Below, piece after piece: positions 18,432 through 28,211 of a stretch of DNA of 60,351 nucleotides. Below the pieces are notes generated by a model. It saw only the letters and a list, made by a program, of their open reading frames with translations. It was not told where the DNA came from and ran no database searches. The stretch spans positions 1 through 60,351 of the forward strand of contig JAQSWY010000029.1 in NCBI GenBank assembly GCA_029266425.1. The letters are read 5' to 3'. The stretch's first letter is position 1. Each line of letters begins with the position of its first letter. The translations under genes were made by a program, and so were the position numbers. This DNA is from Xanthobacteraceae bacterium. Lineage in GTDB: Bacteria; Pseudomonadota; Alphaproteobacteria; Rhizobiales; Xanthobacteraceae.

Positions 18432-19976
18432 ATGCCCATCATCTACGCGCTCGCCGCCTTGCTCCTGCTCGCCGTGCCGGCGCCCGCCGGAGAGATGGCG
18501 TCCCCGCCCGAGCTCTCGGTGGTGCCGGTGCCGCAAGGCCAGTTCGAGAAGGCGCTCGACCGGCTCGACGCGCTCGCCGGCGACATCATGGCGAAGACCG
18601 GCATTCCCGGCATGGCGGTCGCGGTGGTGAAGGACGGCGTCACCGTCTATGCCAAGGGCTTCGGCGTGCGGAAGATCGGTGAGCCGGCAAAGGTTGATGC
18701 CGACACCGTGTTCCAGATCGCCTCGCTGTCGAAATCACTCGCCGGCACCGTGGTCGCGCATGAGGTCGGCACCGGCGCGGTCACCTGGGACACGCCGATC
18801 GTGAAGCATCTGCCGTGGTTTGCGCTGGCCGATCCGTGGGTGACGCAGCACGTCACCATCGGCGACCTGTTCGCCCATCGCTCCGGTCTGCCGGACCATG
18901 CCGGGGATCCGCTGGAAGACCTCGGCTATGACCGCAGGCTGGTGCTGGAGCGTCTGCGCCTGTTGCCGCTCACCGCCTTCCGCGAAACCTATGCCTACAC
19001 CAATTTCGGCCTCACCGCTGCGGCCGAAGCGGTCGCCGCGGCTGACCGCAAGGATTGGGCGAGCCTCTCCGACGAGGTGCTGTACCAGCCGCTCGGCATG
19101 AGTTCGACCTCCTCACGCTTCGCCGATTTCACCGCCCGGCCAAACCATGCCGTCGGCCATGTGAAGGTCGAGGGCAAGTATGAGGCAAAGTACCAGCGCC
19201 AGCCGGACCCGCAATCGCCGGCCGGCGGCGTCTCATCGAGCGTGCACGACCTCGCCCGCTGGATGGCCATGGTGCTCGGCGGCGGCCAGCTCGACGGCGT
19301 GCGCATCATCAAGGAAGACGCGCTGCTGCCCGCCATCACCGGGCAGATGATCGCCTCGCCCTCGACCACCGCCGCGGCACGCCCCGGCCTTTATGGCTAT
19401 GGCTTCGGCGTCGGGGTCGGCGCCTCGGGCCGGGTGACGCTCAACCATTCCGGCGCGTTTGCGCTCGGCGCCGGCACTAATTTCGTGATGATCCCTTCGC
19501 TTGGGGTCGGCGTCGTCGTGCTCACCAACGCCTCGCCGACAGGCGCGGCGGAATCGCTCGCCATGAGCTTTACCGACCTGGTGCAGTTCGGCGAGCTGAC
19601 GCGCGATTGGCTCGCCGCCTATGCGCCGCTGTTCGCGCAGATGATGGCGCCGGAGGGCCGCCTCGTCGGCGCCCCGCCTCCCGCCAATCCCGCACCTGCG
19701 GCGACACTCGCATCCTATGCCGGCACCTACGCCAACGCCTATTTCGGCGATGCCGAGATCGCGCTGAAGGATGGCCGGCTGGCCCTGAAGCTCGGCCCGG
19801 CCGGCGTAACCTTCCCGCTCACTCATTGGGACGCCGATGTCTTCGTCTTCAGCCCATCGAGCGAGAATTCCAATCCCGGCTCGATCTCGACCGCGACTTT
19901 CACCCGGGGCAATCCAGCGACCCTCAAGGTCGAGTATCTCGACGAGGACGGGCTGGGAACCTTCTCAAAGAAGTGA
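18432..19976 (+). CDS. Exported serine hydrolase of the beta-lactamase class C / PBP fold
   Basis: A 514-aa protein with a signal peptide (IYALAALLLLAVPAPAGE). The serine hydrolase domain (about 35-370) has the SxxK motif SLSK (Ser97/Lys100), the YxN motif YTN (Tyr188) and the third-box-like NHSG. The C-terminal ~100 residues form a lipocalin-like DUF3471-type domain (YAGTYANAYFGDAEIALKDG). Acts in the periplasm, probably as a peptidase or esterase rather than a true antibiotic-hydrolysing enzyme. ATG at 18432 is preferred, with GAGG 9 nt upstream, over GTG at 18423. Confidence 0.88.
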   Translation: MPIIYALAALLLLAVPAPAGEMASPPELSVVPVPQGQFEKALDRLDALAGDIMAKTGIPGMAVAVVKDGVTVYAKGFGVRKIGEPAKVDADTVFQIASLSKSLAGTVVAHEVGTGAVTWDTPIVKHLPWFALADPWVTQHVTIGDLFAHRSGLPDHAGDPLEDLGYDRRLVLERLRLLPLTAFRETYAYTNFGLTAAAEAVAAADRKDWASLSDEVLYQPLGMSSTSSRFADFTARPNHAVGHVKVEGKYEAKYQRQPDPQSPAGGVSSSVHDLARWMAMVLGGGQLDGVRIIKEDALLPAITGQMIASPSTTAAARPGLYGYGFGVGVGASGRVTLNHSGAFALGAGTNFVMIPSLGVGVVVLTNASPTGAAESLAMSFTDLVQFGELTRDWLAAYAPLFAQMMAPEGRLVGAPPPANPAPAATLASYAGTYANAYFGDAEIALKDGRLALKLGPAGVTFPLTHWDADVFVFSPSSENSNPGSISTATFTRGNPATLKVEYLDEDGLGTFSKK

Positions 19977-19982
19977 CACGTC

Positions 19983-20014
19983 ATCCCGAACCGCCGCGAG
20001 GCGGTATTCGGGAT
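19983..20014. terminator. Bidirectional hairpin between convergent genes
   Basis: Inverted repeat ATCCCGAA-CCGCC-GCGA-GGCGG-TATTCGGGAT lying between the serine hydrolase stop and the stop of the beta-helix protein on the other strand. There is no U-run, so it may instead act as a transcript-stabilising hairpin. Confidence 0.4.
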
Positions 20015-20019
20015 CAAAC

Positions 20020-21357
20020 TCAATCCGAACGGTTGCCGCTCAGCGTGAGGCGCGCATCGACCTTGGCATCGGGGGCGAGCAGGTCCCCGGTCGACGGCTT
20101 TTCCCAGGCGAGGCCGACGATTGCGCCGATCTTCGCGCCCGAGATCAGATTGTTCGCGATCAGCGCCGATCCGGCGCCTTCCACCAGCGAGACGCCGATG
20201 CCGATACTGGTGTCGCGCACCAAATTCCCGGTCACGTTCACATTGCGCAGATAGGGACCATAGCCGAGCCGGATACCGGCATTTGGGGCGCCCTCCACCA
20301 CATTGCCGCTCACCGTGCTGTCGGCCTCGACCACGATGCCGACGCCGCTGGCAGCACCAGGATCATTGCCCGGCGGCAGGCTGTTCTTCAGGTTGCGCAC
20401 CAGATTGCCCTGCACCACGGCGAGGCGGCCGCCTTCCCTGAAATTGGTAATGCAAACGCCGACCGCGGCGTCCTCGACGAGGTTGTTCGCCACCACCGCG
20501 CCTTCGAAGCCAAACTCGACGAAGATCGCCACCTCGCCCATCCCCGAGCAGTTGTTGCCCAGCACCTGGAGGTTCGAGGCGGCATTGCCCCGCACAGCGC
20601 TATAGGCGCAGCCGCTGATGCGGTTGTTGGCGACGATGACATTGCCGGCCCGGAAGATGTTGATCCCGTTGCCATATTGGCCGGAGCCGCCGGACTTCAT
20701 GCCAATGCCCGTGATGTGGTTGCCGGTGACCAGCGTGCCGTCCGGCCCCGGCGCGGAGCGCCAGACCAGGAGGCCGTTGTCGGCGGCGTCCTCGACGCGG
20801 TTGCCCTCGATGCGCAGCCCCTTGGAATCGAGCGCGAACAGCGCCGCCTTGCCGGCCCTGGCAATGGTGCAGCCGGACACCTCGCCGGAAACCCCGCTCA
20901 AGACGATGCCATTGCCGGGCGCGCCGGTGACCACGCAGTCGCGGATGCGCACGCCGCTTCCGCTCTTCACGTCGATGCCGCCGCCCTCGAAGGCGAGCCC
21001 GTCGAGCCCGAGCCCGTCGCCGCCGCTCAGCAGCACGTCGGCGCCGGTCGAGACCAGACGGCTGTCGCCGCGGGCGCCGACGAGGCGCACGCCATTCGCC
21101 GCGATCAGGGCGCCGGTGCGATAGGTCCCCGCCGGCAGATATAGCGTCTCGCCGCTGACGCCGGCGGCGTCGAGCGCTTTCTGCAAGGCGCGGGTCTGGT
21201 CGACTGATGCGCCGGGCTTCACGCCGAACTCGGTCACTGAGCGCAGCGCCAGCGGGGCGGCAAGGGCCGGGCGAAGCACCGCCGGAAGCGCCGCCACCCC
21301 GGCCAGCGCGCCGCCGAGCGCGAGGAAATGCCGCCTGTTCGCGAAGTGAATTCTCAA
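20020..21357 (-). CDS. Twin-arginine-exported repeat protein, right-handed beta-helix (TIGR03808-like)
   Basis: A 445-aa protein. The N-terminus RIHFANRRHFLALGGALAGV is a Tat signal (RR followed by a hydrophobic core) ending near ALAA. The mature part begins like a pectate-lyase-type protein (VTEFGVKPGASVDQTRALQK) and then has many degenerate ~22-residue parallel beta-helix repeats rich in GN, NxI/V and Asn ladders. A TTG start at 21357 is inferred: GGGAGG lies 7 nt upstream and the Tat motif then sits at the very N-terminus. The frame is open to 21423 but that part is a family A repeat. Function unknown; possibly carbohydrate binding or cleavage. Confidence 0.82.
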   Translation of the reverse strand: MRIHFANRRHFLALGGALAGVAALPAVLRPALAAPLALRSVTEFGVKPGASVDQTRALQKALDAAGVSGETLYLPAGTYRTGALIAANGVRLVGARGDSRLVSTGADVLLSGGDGLGLDGLAFEGGGIDVKSGSGVRIRDCVVTGAPGNGIVLSGVSGEVSGCTIARAGKAALFALDSKGLRIEGNRVEDAADNGLLVWRSAPGPDGTLVTGNHITGIGMKSGGSGQYGNGINIFRAGNVIVANNRISGCAYSAVRGNAASNLQVLGNNCSGMGEVAIFVEFGFEGAVVANNLVEDAAVGVCITNFREGGRLAVVQGNLVRNLKNSLPPGNDPGAASGVGIVVEADSTVSGNVVEGAPNAGIRLGYGPYLRNVNVTGNLVRDTSIGIGVSLVEGAGSALIANNLISGAKIGAIVGLAWEKPSTGDLLAPDAKVDARLTLSGNRSD

Positions 21358-21387
21358 CCTCGATCCTCCCGTGCGGACCGGCCGGCC

Positions 21388-21428
21388 GATGCTTCGAGGC
21401 TCGCTCCGCTCGCACCTCAGCATGACGG
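21388..21428. repeat. Palindromic half-element, family A (copy 4)
   Basis: GATGCTTCGAGGCTCGCTCC followed by GCTCGCACCTCAGCATGACG. One half-unit, directly upstream of the beta-helix gene, so it may lie within its 5' region. Confidence 0.65.
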
Positions 21429-21473
21429 GAGGTTGTTAAAACCACGTCATCCGAACTTGAGTTCGCAAAGACG

Positions 21474-21560
21474 ACCGTCATCTCCGGGCTTGTCCCGGGC
21501 CCCACGTCCGTGAGGAATGCGCAACCGTGGATGGCAGGGACAAGCCCGTCCATGACGATC
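21474..21560. repeat. REP-like repeat, family C (copy 4)
   Basis: Two units facing each other: CGTCATCTCCGGGCTTGTCC with CGGG, and GATGGCAGGGACAAGCCCGT with CCATGACG. It lies upstream of the MocR-type gene. Confidence 0.7.
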
Positions 21561-21633
21561 GGTTGAATCTGTTGCGCGCCGTTCTTCTGTACGCATACAT
21601 TTCCTGCACATTGCATGGAGGAGGTTCGCGGCC

Positions 21634-23007
21634 TTGCACACCGCCCGCCCGGACTGGATGCCCGCGCTCGATCACGACGGCGCGCCGCTCTATCTGCAGA
21701 TCGCTATGGCGCTCGAGGGGGCGGTCGCGGACGGCGCATTGCGCCCCGGCGACCGGCTGCCGCCCCAGCGTGCCCTGGCGCAGGCGCTCGGCGTCGACCT
21801 CACCACCGTCACCCGCGCCTATGACGAGGCGCGGCGGCGCCGGCTGCTCGATGCCGTCACCGGCCGCGGCTCCTTCGTGGCCTCGCGCGGCGCGCATCCG
21901 GACGAGAGCGTCGACCTCGGCATGAACATCCCGCCGGCGCCGCGCGGTCTCAGCCTCGCCGAGCTGATCGGGCGCGATGTGGCGCACCTGCTGCGCGGCA
22001 CCGATGCCGACCGGCTGATGACCTATCATGTCGGTCCCGGCACCGGGATCGACCGCGCCGCCGGCGCGCTCTGGCTGGAGCCGGTGCTGGGCAAGCTGCC
22101 GGCCGAGCGCATCGTCGTCGCCCCGGGCGCGCAGGCGGCGCTCGCCGCGGTGCTCTCGCTGCGCGCCAAAGCGGGCGATACCATACTCGCCGAGCGGCTG
22201 ACCTATCCCGGCCTCATCGCCGCCGCGGCGCAGCTCGGGTTGAACGTGGTCGGCATCGAGACCGACACTGAGGGACCGGTGCCGCAGGCGCTGGAGGCGG
22301 CGTGCCGGCTGCACGTGCCGCGTCTCGTCTATCTGCTGCCGACCATGCAGAACCCGACCAGCGTCACCACGCCGGAGCCGCGCCGCCGCGAGGTCGTGCG
22401 CATCGCCGCGCGCATGCGCCTGCCGATCCTGGAGGATGATCCCTACAGCCTGCTGGCGGGCAAGGCGCCGCCGGCCTTCGCGACATTGCTGCCGCAGCAG
22501 ACCACCTATATCGCCACCGTTTCCAAGACCCTGACGCCGGGCCTGAGACAAGCCTATGTGGTGCTCCCGGCGGGCGAGGGCGGCGAGGCGCTTGTCGGTG
22601 CGCTCCGGGCGCTCGACCTGATGCCGGCGCCGCTGATGACCGCCTTGCTGACCCGCTGGATCCGCGAGGGCACGGCGCTGCGAGTATTGGAGGCTGTGCG
22701 CACCGAGGCTGGCTTGCGCCAGCGCATCGCCGCCGAGCTGTTGCCGGCGGCGGCCGGCGACCGGCACGGCCTTCATGTGTGGCAGAAGCTGCCGCCGTTC
22801 TGGAATCGCCACCGCCTGATAGACGCGGCGCGCCGTCACGGGCTAGGCGTCATTCCGTCGGATGCCTTCGCGGTGGACGGGCCGGTGCCCGACGCCGTGC
22901 GAATCTCGCTCGGCGCGGTCCCTGACCGGGCGCGGCTGCGCGATGCGCTGGCAATCCTTGCCAGCATCATCCGCGAGGAGCGGCCAAACACCTACTGCGT
23001 CGTGTGA
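21634..23007 (+). CDS. MocR/PdxR-type regulator: GntR winged helix fused to aminotransferase domain
   Basis: A 457-aa protein. Residues about 10-75 form a GntR-type wHTH (ALEGAVADGALRPGDRLPPQ, ALGVDLTTVTRAYDEARRR). Residues about 110-450 form a fold-type I aminotransferase domain with TMQNPTSVT, LEDDPYSLL and the PLP lysine in VSKTLTPGLRQAYVVLP. The start is TTG at 21634, with GGAGGAGG 10 nt upstream; no in-frame ATG lies nearby. Such regulators usually sense PLP-linked metabolites and control a divergent gene, but the divergent neighbour here is the beta-helix protein about 280 nt away. The target is unclear. Confidence 0.87.
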   Translation: MHTARPDWMPALDHDGAPLYLQIAMALEGAVADGALRPGDRLPPQRALAQALGVDLTTVTRAYDEARRRRLLDAVTGRGSFVASRGAHPDESVDLGMNIPPAPRGLSLAELIGRDVAHLLRGTDADRLMTYHVGPGTGIDRAAGALWLEPVLGKLPAERIVVAPGAQAALAAVLSLRAKAGDTILAERLTYPGLIAAAAQLGLNVVGIETDTEGPVPQALEAACRLHVPRLVYLLPTMQNPTSVTTPEPRRREVVRIAARMRLPILEDDPYSLLAGKAPPAFATLLPQQTTYIATVSKTLTPGLRQAYVVLPAGEGGEALVGALRALDLMPAPLMTALLTRWIREGTALRVLEAVRTEAGLRQRIAAELLPAAAGDRHGLHVWQKLPPFWNRHRLIDAARRHGLGVIPSDAFAVDGPVPDAVRISLGAVPDRARLRDALAILASIIREERPNTYCVV

Positions 23008-23014
23008 ACTTCAG

Positions 23015-23452
23015 CTACCGAGTGGTATGAGCCGGCCGCGGGATCGGCGCAGTGGCGAGCACGCGCTGGCCCTCCTCGGCCTTGTAATAATATTGGCTCG
23101 CCACCAGCCAGCCTTTCAGCGGCCGCAGGGGCGGCACGCAGGTGAGCAGCAGGAAGGGCAGCGTCGTCACCAGATGCACCCAATAGGGTGCTTGGAACGC
23201 CACTTCGATCCACAGCCCGAACACCACCGCCGGTATGCAGCCGAAGCAGATGACGAAGAAGGCCGGCCCGTCCGCCGGATCGGCGAAGGAATAATCGAGC
23301 CCGCAGGATTCGCAGCGTGGCGCCAGAGTGAGGAAGCCGCGGAACAGCCGGCCCTGGCCGCAGCGCGGGCAGCGGCCGCGAATGCCGGTCTCCGCCGGGG
23401 ACAGCTTCGGCCAGCGCGTCTCGGCGGCCGGCGTGGAAGTGATTGTGGACAT
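23015..23452 (-). CDS. DUF983-family membrane protein with zinc ribbon
   Basis: A 145-aa protein. The N-terminal segment holds a four-Cys zinc ribbon (CPRCGQGRLFRGFL, CESCG), followed by two transmembrane helices (about 62-110) and a short cytoplasmic tail. This is the standard DUF983 layout; function unknown. ATG at 23452 gives the family-like start. The frame is open upstream to 23581 but there is no better start there. It converges on the MocR gene with only 7 nt between the stops. Confidence 0.85.
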   Translation of the reverse strand: MSTITSTPAAETRWPKLSPAETGIRGRCPRCGQGRLFRGFLTLAPRCESCGLDYSFADPADGPAFFVICFGCIPAVVFGLWIEVAFQAPYWVHLVTTLPFLLLTCVPPLRPLKGWLVASQYYYKAEEGQRVLATAPIPRPAHTTR

Positions 23453-23593
23453 GAAGGGTCCCTTTCGTTCGTGCTTGGAACCTGTGGCCGGCCACTCGCG
23501 CTGTAAAGACAATCTCCAAAATTGTATGGTCATAAATGAGAAATTGTATGCGCCGGCGTACCGAAGCCGACCTTTGTCCATGCTTCAGCGCGG

Positions 23594-23637
23594 CTGAGCA
23601 TCGCTACGGTCAGGCTTGAGCATTGCTACCGTCCGGC
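23594..23637. repeat. 22-bp tandem duplication
   Basis: CTGAGCATCGCTACGGTCAGG at 23594-23614 is followed immediately by TTGAGCATTGCTACCGTCCGG at 23616-23636; four to five differences in 22. It lies between the DUF983 gene and the esterase stop. Role unknown. Confidence 0.6.
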
Positions 23638-23643
23638 TTGAGC

Positions 23644-24525
23644 TCAGCCCAGGCTTTGCCGCAGGAAGCGTCCGGCGTTGGCGATGGCCCGGCGGCCGGC
23701 CTCCAGCCGTTTCCACCACACCGGCCAGGCATGGATCATGTCCGGCCAGATCTCCAGGCTCGTCGCGACGTTGGCGGCACCGAGCGCGGCGGTGATGCGC
23801 ACTGCGTCATCCAATAGCGTCTCGCAGGCGCCGACCTGCACCAGTGTCGGCGGCAGGTCGAAGAGGTCGGCATGGAGCGGCGAGACCAGCGGGTCGCGCC
23901 GCTCGGCCCCGGCGGCATAGGCGCTGGCGAGGCCCTCCAGATAGTCGCGATGGATCAGCGGGTCGACCGTATCTTTGCTCACCATGGTGCCGCCGGTCAT
24001 CTCCAGATCGACCCAGGGCGACAGCAGCCACAGGCAGCCCGGCAGCTCGACTTTGGCCGCGCGCAGGCTGATCGCGGTGGCGAGGCTGAGGCCGCCGCCG
24101 GCGCTGTCGCCGCCGATCGCAATACGCGATCCGGCAAGCCCGCTCTCGTGCAGGAAGTGATATGCCGTCATCGCGTCTTCGAGCGCCGCGGGGAAGGGAT
24201 CCTCGGGAGCGAGCCGGAAGCCGAGCGCCAGCGTGCGTATGCCGGCGGCGCGGCCGATCTCGCCGACCATGCCGCGATGGCTGCGGATCGAGCCCGAGCA
24301 ATAGCCGCCGCCATGCAGATAGAGCAGGACCTTCTCCGGGTCCGAGCCGGGCGCCAGCGACCATTCTGCCGGAATGCCGGCGATTTCGACCGCTGAAAAG
24401 GCGATGTCCCCGGCCGGCGGATCGATCGCGCAGACCTCGTCCATGCGCTGCCGGCGCTCCGGCCAGCCGATCGGCCGCGGCTTGCCCACTAACAATGCCC
24501 GAACGCCTTCGATCTCGCTTGGCAT
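23644..24525 (-). CDS. Alpha/beta hydrolase of the hormone-sensitive-lipase family (esterase)
   Basis: A 293-aa cytoplasmic hydrolase. It shows the oxyanion motif LLYLHGGGYCSGS (about 78-90), the nucleophile elbow GGDSAGGG (about residue 150) and a likely catalytic His in DMIHAWP. Start ATG at 24525 (MPSEIEGVRALL) is preferred, with GGGGG about 9 nt upstream; the frame is open to 24567. Probably hydrolyses short-chain acyl esters; the natural substrate is unknown. Monocistronic. Confidence 0.87.
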   Translation of the reverse strand: MPSEIEGVRALLVGKPRPIGWPERRQRMDEVCAIDPPAGDIAFSAVEIAGIPAEWSLAPGSDPEKVLLYLHGGGYCSGSIRSHRGMVGEIGRAAGIRTLALGFRLAPEDPFPAALEDAMTAYHFLHESGLAGSRIAIGGDSAGGGLSLATAISLRAAKVELPGCLWLLSPWVDLEMTGGTMVSKDTVDPLIHRDYLEGLASAYAAGAERRDPLVSPLHADLFDLPPTLVQVGACETLLDDAVRITAALGAANVATSLEIWPDMIHAWPVWWKRLEAGRRAIANAGRFLRQSLG

Positions 24526-24689
24526 GGCAGGATACCCCCGTCCGAACCTATGTCCGCACGCCATCATAGCACCATGGTGTGACCCTGCGCGCCAAGGCTA
24601 AATCGCACGCACCATTAACCATTTCCCGCCATCGTGACCCGGTCGCACGCCGCGATTCGCACACCGCCGTCGCTCATCCGAGTTGGTTC

Positions 24690-24896
24690 ATGAGTAATGT
24701 GATTCCGTTCCCCGTCCGCGTCCCCGCCTCCGAAACCGAGCCCGAGATCGACCTGTTCACCGCCGTCGATGTTGCGATCCGCGACCTGCGTGACATAGCG
24801 AGCCGGCTCAAGGCCGACGAGGCCGGGCGCGTGCAGGCAACCGAGTGCCTCAACATGCTCGCCCGTGCGCTCGCCTCGGCGCAGGCGGTCGGTTGA
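24690..24896 (+). CDS. Small conserved-type hypothetical protein (68 aa)
   Basis: A 68-aa protein starting MSNVIPFPVRVPAS and continuing as a predicted helical pair (EIDLFTAVDVAIRDLRDIAS, AGRVQATECLNMLARALASA). No signal peptide or membrane segment. The short MSNVIPFP start is common in small alphaproteobacterial proteins. ATG at 24690 is chosen over upstream in-frame sequence because the region before it is poor protein. Function unknown. Confidence 0.6.
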   Translation: MSNVIPFPVRVPASETEPEIDLFTAVDVAIRDLRDIASRLKADEAGRVQATECLNMLARALASAQAVG

Positions 24897-24932
24897 GCCT
24901 GCCGCGTATTACCTCTCCCAGACGGGAGGCTC

Positions 24933-25586
24933 TCAGCCGAAGAAGCTGGTGATGACGTAAAGCGCCGAGTGCACCAGCGCCCAGACCACGCCCCACACCA
25001 CGCTGAGCGAGGCGAGGGCGATCGCCATGCCGGTGATGACCCACACGCCGTCGCGCTCCAATATGCCGAGCGCGAGGACGCACACCGCCAGCGCGGGCAG
25101 CATGTTGCCGAGCGGGATCGGCAGCACCAGCACCACCGCGAGGATGAAGCACACGATGCCGACGATATTCTCGCCGGGCGGATGGGCGAGGAAGCCGAGC
25201 CGCGGGCGCAGCAGCGTCTCCGCCCTGGCGAGCCAGGGCTTGGCCTTGTCGATGAAGCCGGCGAATTCCCGCCGCCCGATCGAGCGGTCGGCGATGAAGG
25301 CCGGCAGCCAGGGAGCGCGGCCGAGCGCGAGCTGAAGCGTGAGGAAGATCAAGGGCGCGCCGAGGATGGTGGAGGTGCCCGGCGGCGTCGGCAGCACGTT
25401 CGGCAGCGAGAAAATGAACATCAACGGGCCGAAGGCGCGCTCCTCCATGGCGTTGACCAGGTCGCCGATGGCGATGCGCTCGCGGCTGGTGTCGTTGGCG
25501 ATGGCGCTCAGCATGTCCGACAGCCGCGTCGCGGTTTGGTCGGTGACCTCTTCCGGCGCGGCGCTGTAGGGGCTTTCGGACGACAC
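24933..25586 (-). CDS. exoD: ExoD-family membrane protein
   Basis: A 217-aa inner-membrane protein of the exopolysaccharide synthesis ExoD family. It has TRLSDMLSAIANDTSRERI at the N-terminus, then GPLMFIFSLPNVLPTPPGTS and several transmembrane helices. ExoD of rhizobia is needed for normal exopolysaccharide and alkaline tolerance; the biochemical role is unknown. The start is GTG at 25586, with GGAG some 13 nt upstream, so the start is less certain than the identity. No other exo gene is nearby. Confidence 0.85.
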   Translation of the reverse strand: MSSESPYSAAPEEVTDQTATRLSDMLSAIANDTSRERIAIGDLVNAMEERAFGPLMFIFSLPNVLPTPPGTSTILGAPLIFLTLQLALGRAPWLPAFIADRSIGRREFAGFIDKAKPWLARAETLLRPRLGFLAHPPGENIVGIVCFILAVVLVLPIPLGNMLPALAVCVLALGILERDGVWVITGMAIALASLSVVWGVVWALVHSALYVITSFFG

Positions 25587-25705
25587 GAGACAGCTTACTC
25601 CGGATGCGCGGCGGGACTGCCGGCAACGGCTAAATAGGTGGCGAATGTGACGACAACCAGAAGACTGCCCTAAGGTTCAGCTTGGGGCGCCGATCTGGAC
25701 GAACG

Positions 25706-25818
25706 AGTTATTCTGAGGCGCGAGCGATAGCGAGCCTCGAAGGATGTTCATGCCTCGATACGCGTCTTCTGCTTCAACATCCGTCAACGCCACTTCGCGG
25801 CACCTCAGGATGAGGTCG
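25706..25818. repeat. Mosaic palindromic repeat, family A (copy 5)
   Basis: Left half TTATTCTGAGGCGCGAGCG with GCCTCGAAGGATG; right half CTTCGCGGCACCTCAGGATG AGG in inverse orientation. It sits between exoD and the 30-aa membrane peptide gene. Confidence 0.78.
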
Positions 25819-25835
25819 CATGGACCGAAGTGGTC

Positions 25836-25928
25836 TCACGTCCAGCTGAACAGGAAGGCGCCCACCGCCACGATCAGGATCACCGCCGCCGTGATCCAGT
25901 GCTTCGCCGTGAAATCGTGCATGGTCAT
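25836..25928 (-). CDS. Single-span membrane peptide (30 aa)
   Basis: Short frame MTMHDFTAKHWITAAVILIV plus AVGAFLFSWT with one clear transmembrane helix (about 11-28). GGGGGACC lies about 6 nt before the ATG. Too short for routine gene calling. The ribosome site and hydrophobic pattern support expression, but no family is recognised. It lies between repeat copies A5 and B2. Confidence 0.5.
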   Translation of the reverse strand: MTMHDFTAKHWITAAVILIVAVGAFLFSWT

Positions 25929-25953
25929 TGATTGGTCCCCCGCCTGTCGCGCT

Positions 25954-26070
25954 TAGAGCATTTCCCGTTCAGATGGAATCATCTGATCGAAGAGGAATTG
26001 CTCCAGCTTATTGAATCTAGAGCACTTTCTTGACGTTCGGATGTTCCCATCCGAACGGAAAGGGCTCTAG
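25954..26070. repeat. Dispersed repeat, family B (copy 2, most complete)
   Basis: Reads TAGAGCATTTCCCGTTCAGA ... GAATTGCTCCAGCTTATTG ... TCTAGAGCACTTTCTTGACG ... CCGAACGGAAAGGGCTCTAG. Inverted sub-motifs occur inside (GATGGAATCATC; TTCGGATGTTCCCATCCGAA). Its right end supplies the TAG stop of the DUF924 gene (26067-26069). Confidence 0.75.
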
Positions 26071-26602
26071 CCTGAAAAGCCGCCGCCGTCGAGGAAAGCC
26101 TGCTCGTCCGCCGTGGTCGCGCGCCCCAGCAGGGCGTTGCGGTGCGGAAAGCGGCCGAAGCGGGCGATGATGTCACGATGGTCGACGGCGGAATCGAGAT
26201 ATACCCCGCCGAGCGGCCGGCTGAGGGCGACCGCGCGCTCCTGGTCGGCGAGCGCCTCGGAATGCATGAGCGGCAGATAAAGAAAGACCCGGATTTCGCC
26301 CTGGAGGCGCTGGTCGAGGCCACGCTCGATCGCATGATCTGCAAAATACCGGGCCAGCGGATCGGTGGCGTACATGTGCGCGGTGCCGCGGAAGACGTTG
26401 CGCGGGAACTGGTCGAGCAGGATCATCAGGGCGAGCGCGCCCTCGGGATCGTCCGCCCAGCCATCAAGCTCGCGCCGCGCTGCGGCGAAGTGGGTATCGT
26501 GGAAGCGCGCGCGAAAGGCGGCATCGAACGCCTCGTCCTTGGCGAACCAGCGGTCAGGACCGGCCTCGCGCCAGAAGCCGCACACGGACGGAATGCTGTG
26601 GC

Positions 26603-26606
<4 letters not shown>
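26067..26606 (-). CDS. DUF924 family protein
   Basis: A 179-aa soluble protein of the DUF924 family (TPR-like fold, all alpha). Visible features are WREAGPDRWFAKDEAFDAAF, LALMILLDQFPRNVFRGTAHMY and GRFPHRNALLGR. The family is common in Proteobacteria and has no established function. Its ATG overlaps the stop of the upstream aldehyde dehydrogenase (ATGA), so the two are translationally coupled. The last codons and stop fall within a family B repeat. Confidence 0.88.
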
Positions 26607-27997
<1,391 letters not shown>

Positions 27998-28211
27998 GCG
28001 CCAGCCCGGAGTGATTCCAATTTCATAATGATGCAAGCGATCGGAATTCTCTTTATAAGCGGACGATGCACGCAGCGCATCCGCGTGCCGCTCCTGACGG
28101 ATTCCGGCGTCGGCGACATTCACAACCGAATGGTTGTTCGTCGAGGATTCTCCGATTGCGGCAAAGTTTCATCAATCGCTTCGGGTGCAGACTTGTTCGG
28201 ACGTTCTTTTC

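Noticed and set aside
18432..19976. Antibiotic-resistance class C beta-lactamase
   Set aside because: SxxK and YxN are present, but the KTG box is replaced and a lipocalin-like tail is added, pointing to a general serine hydrolase.
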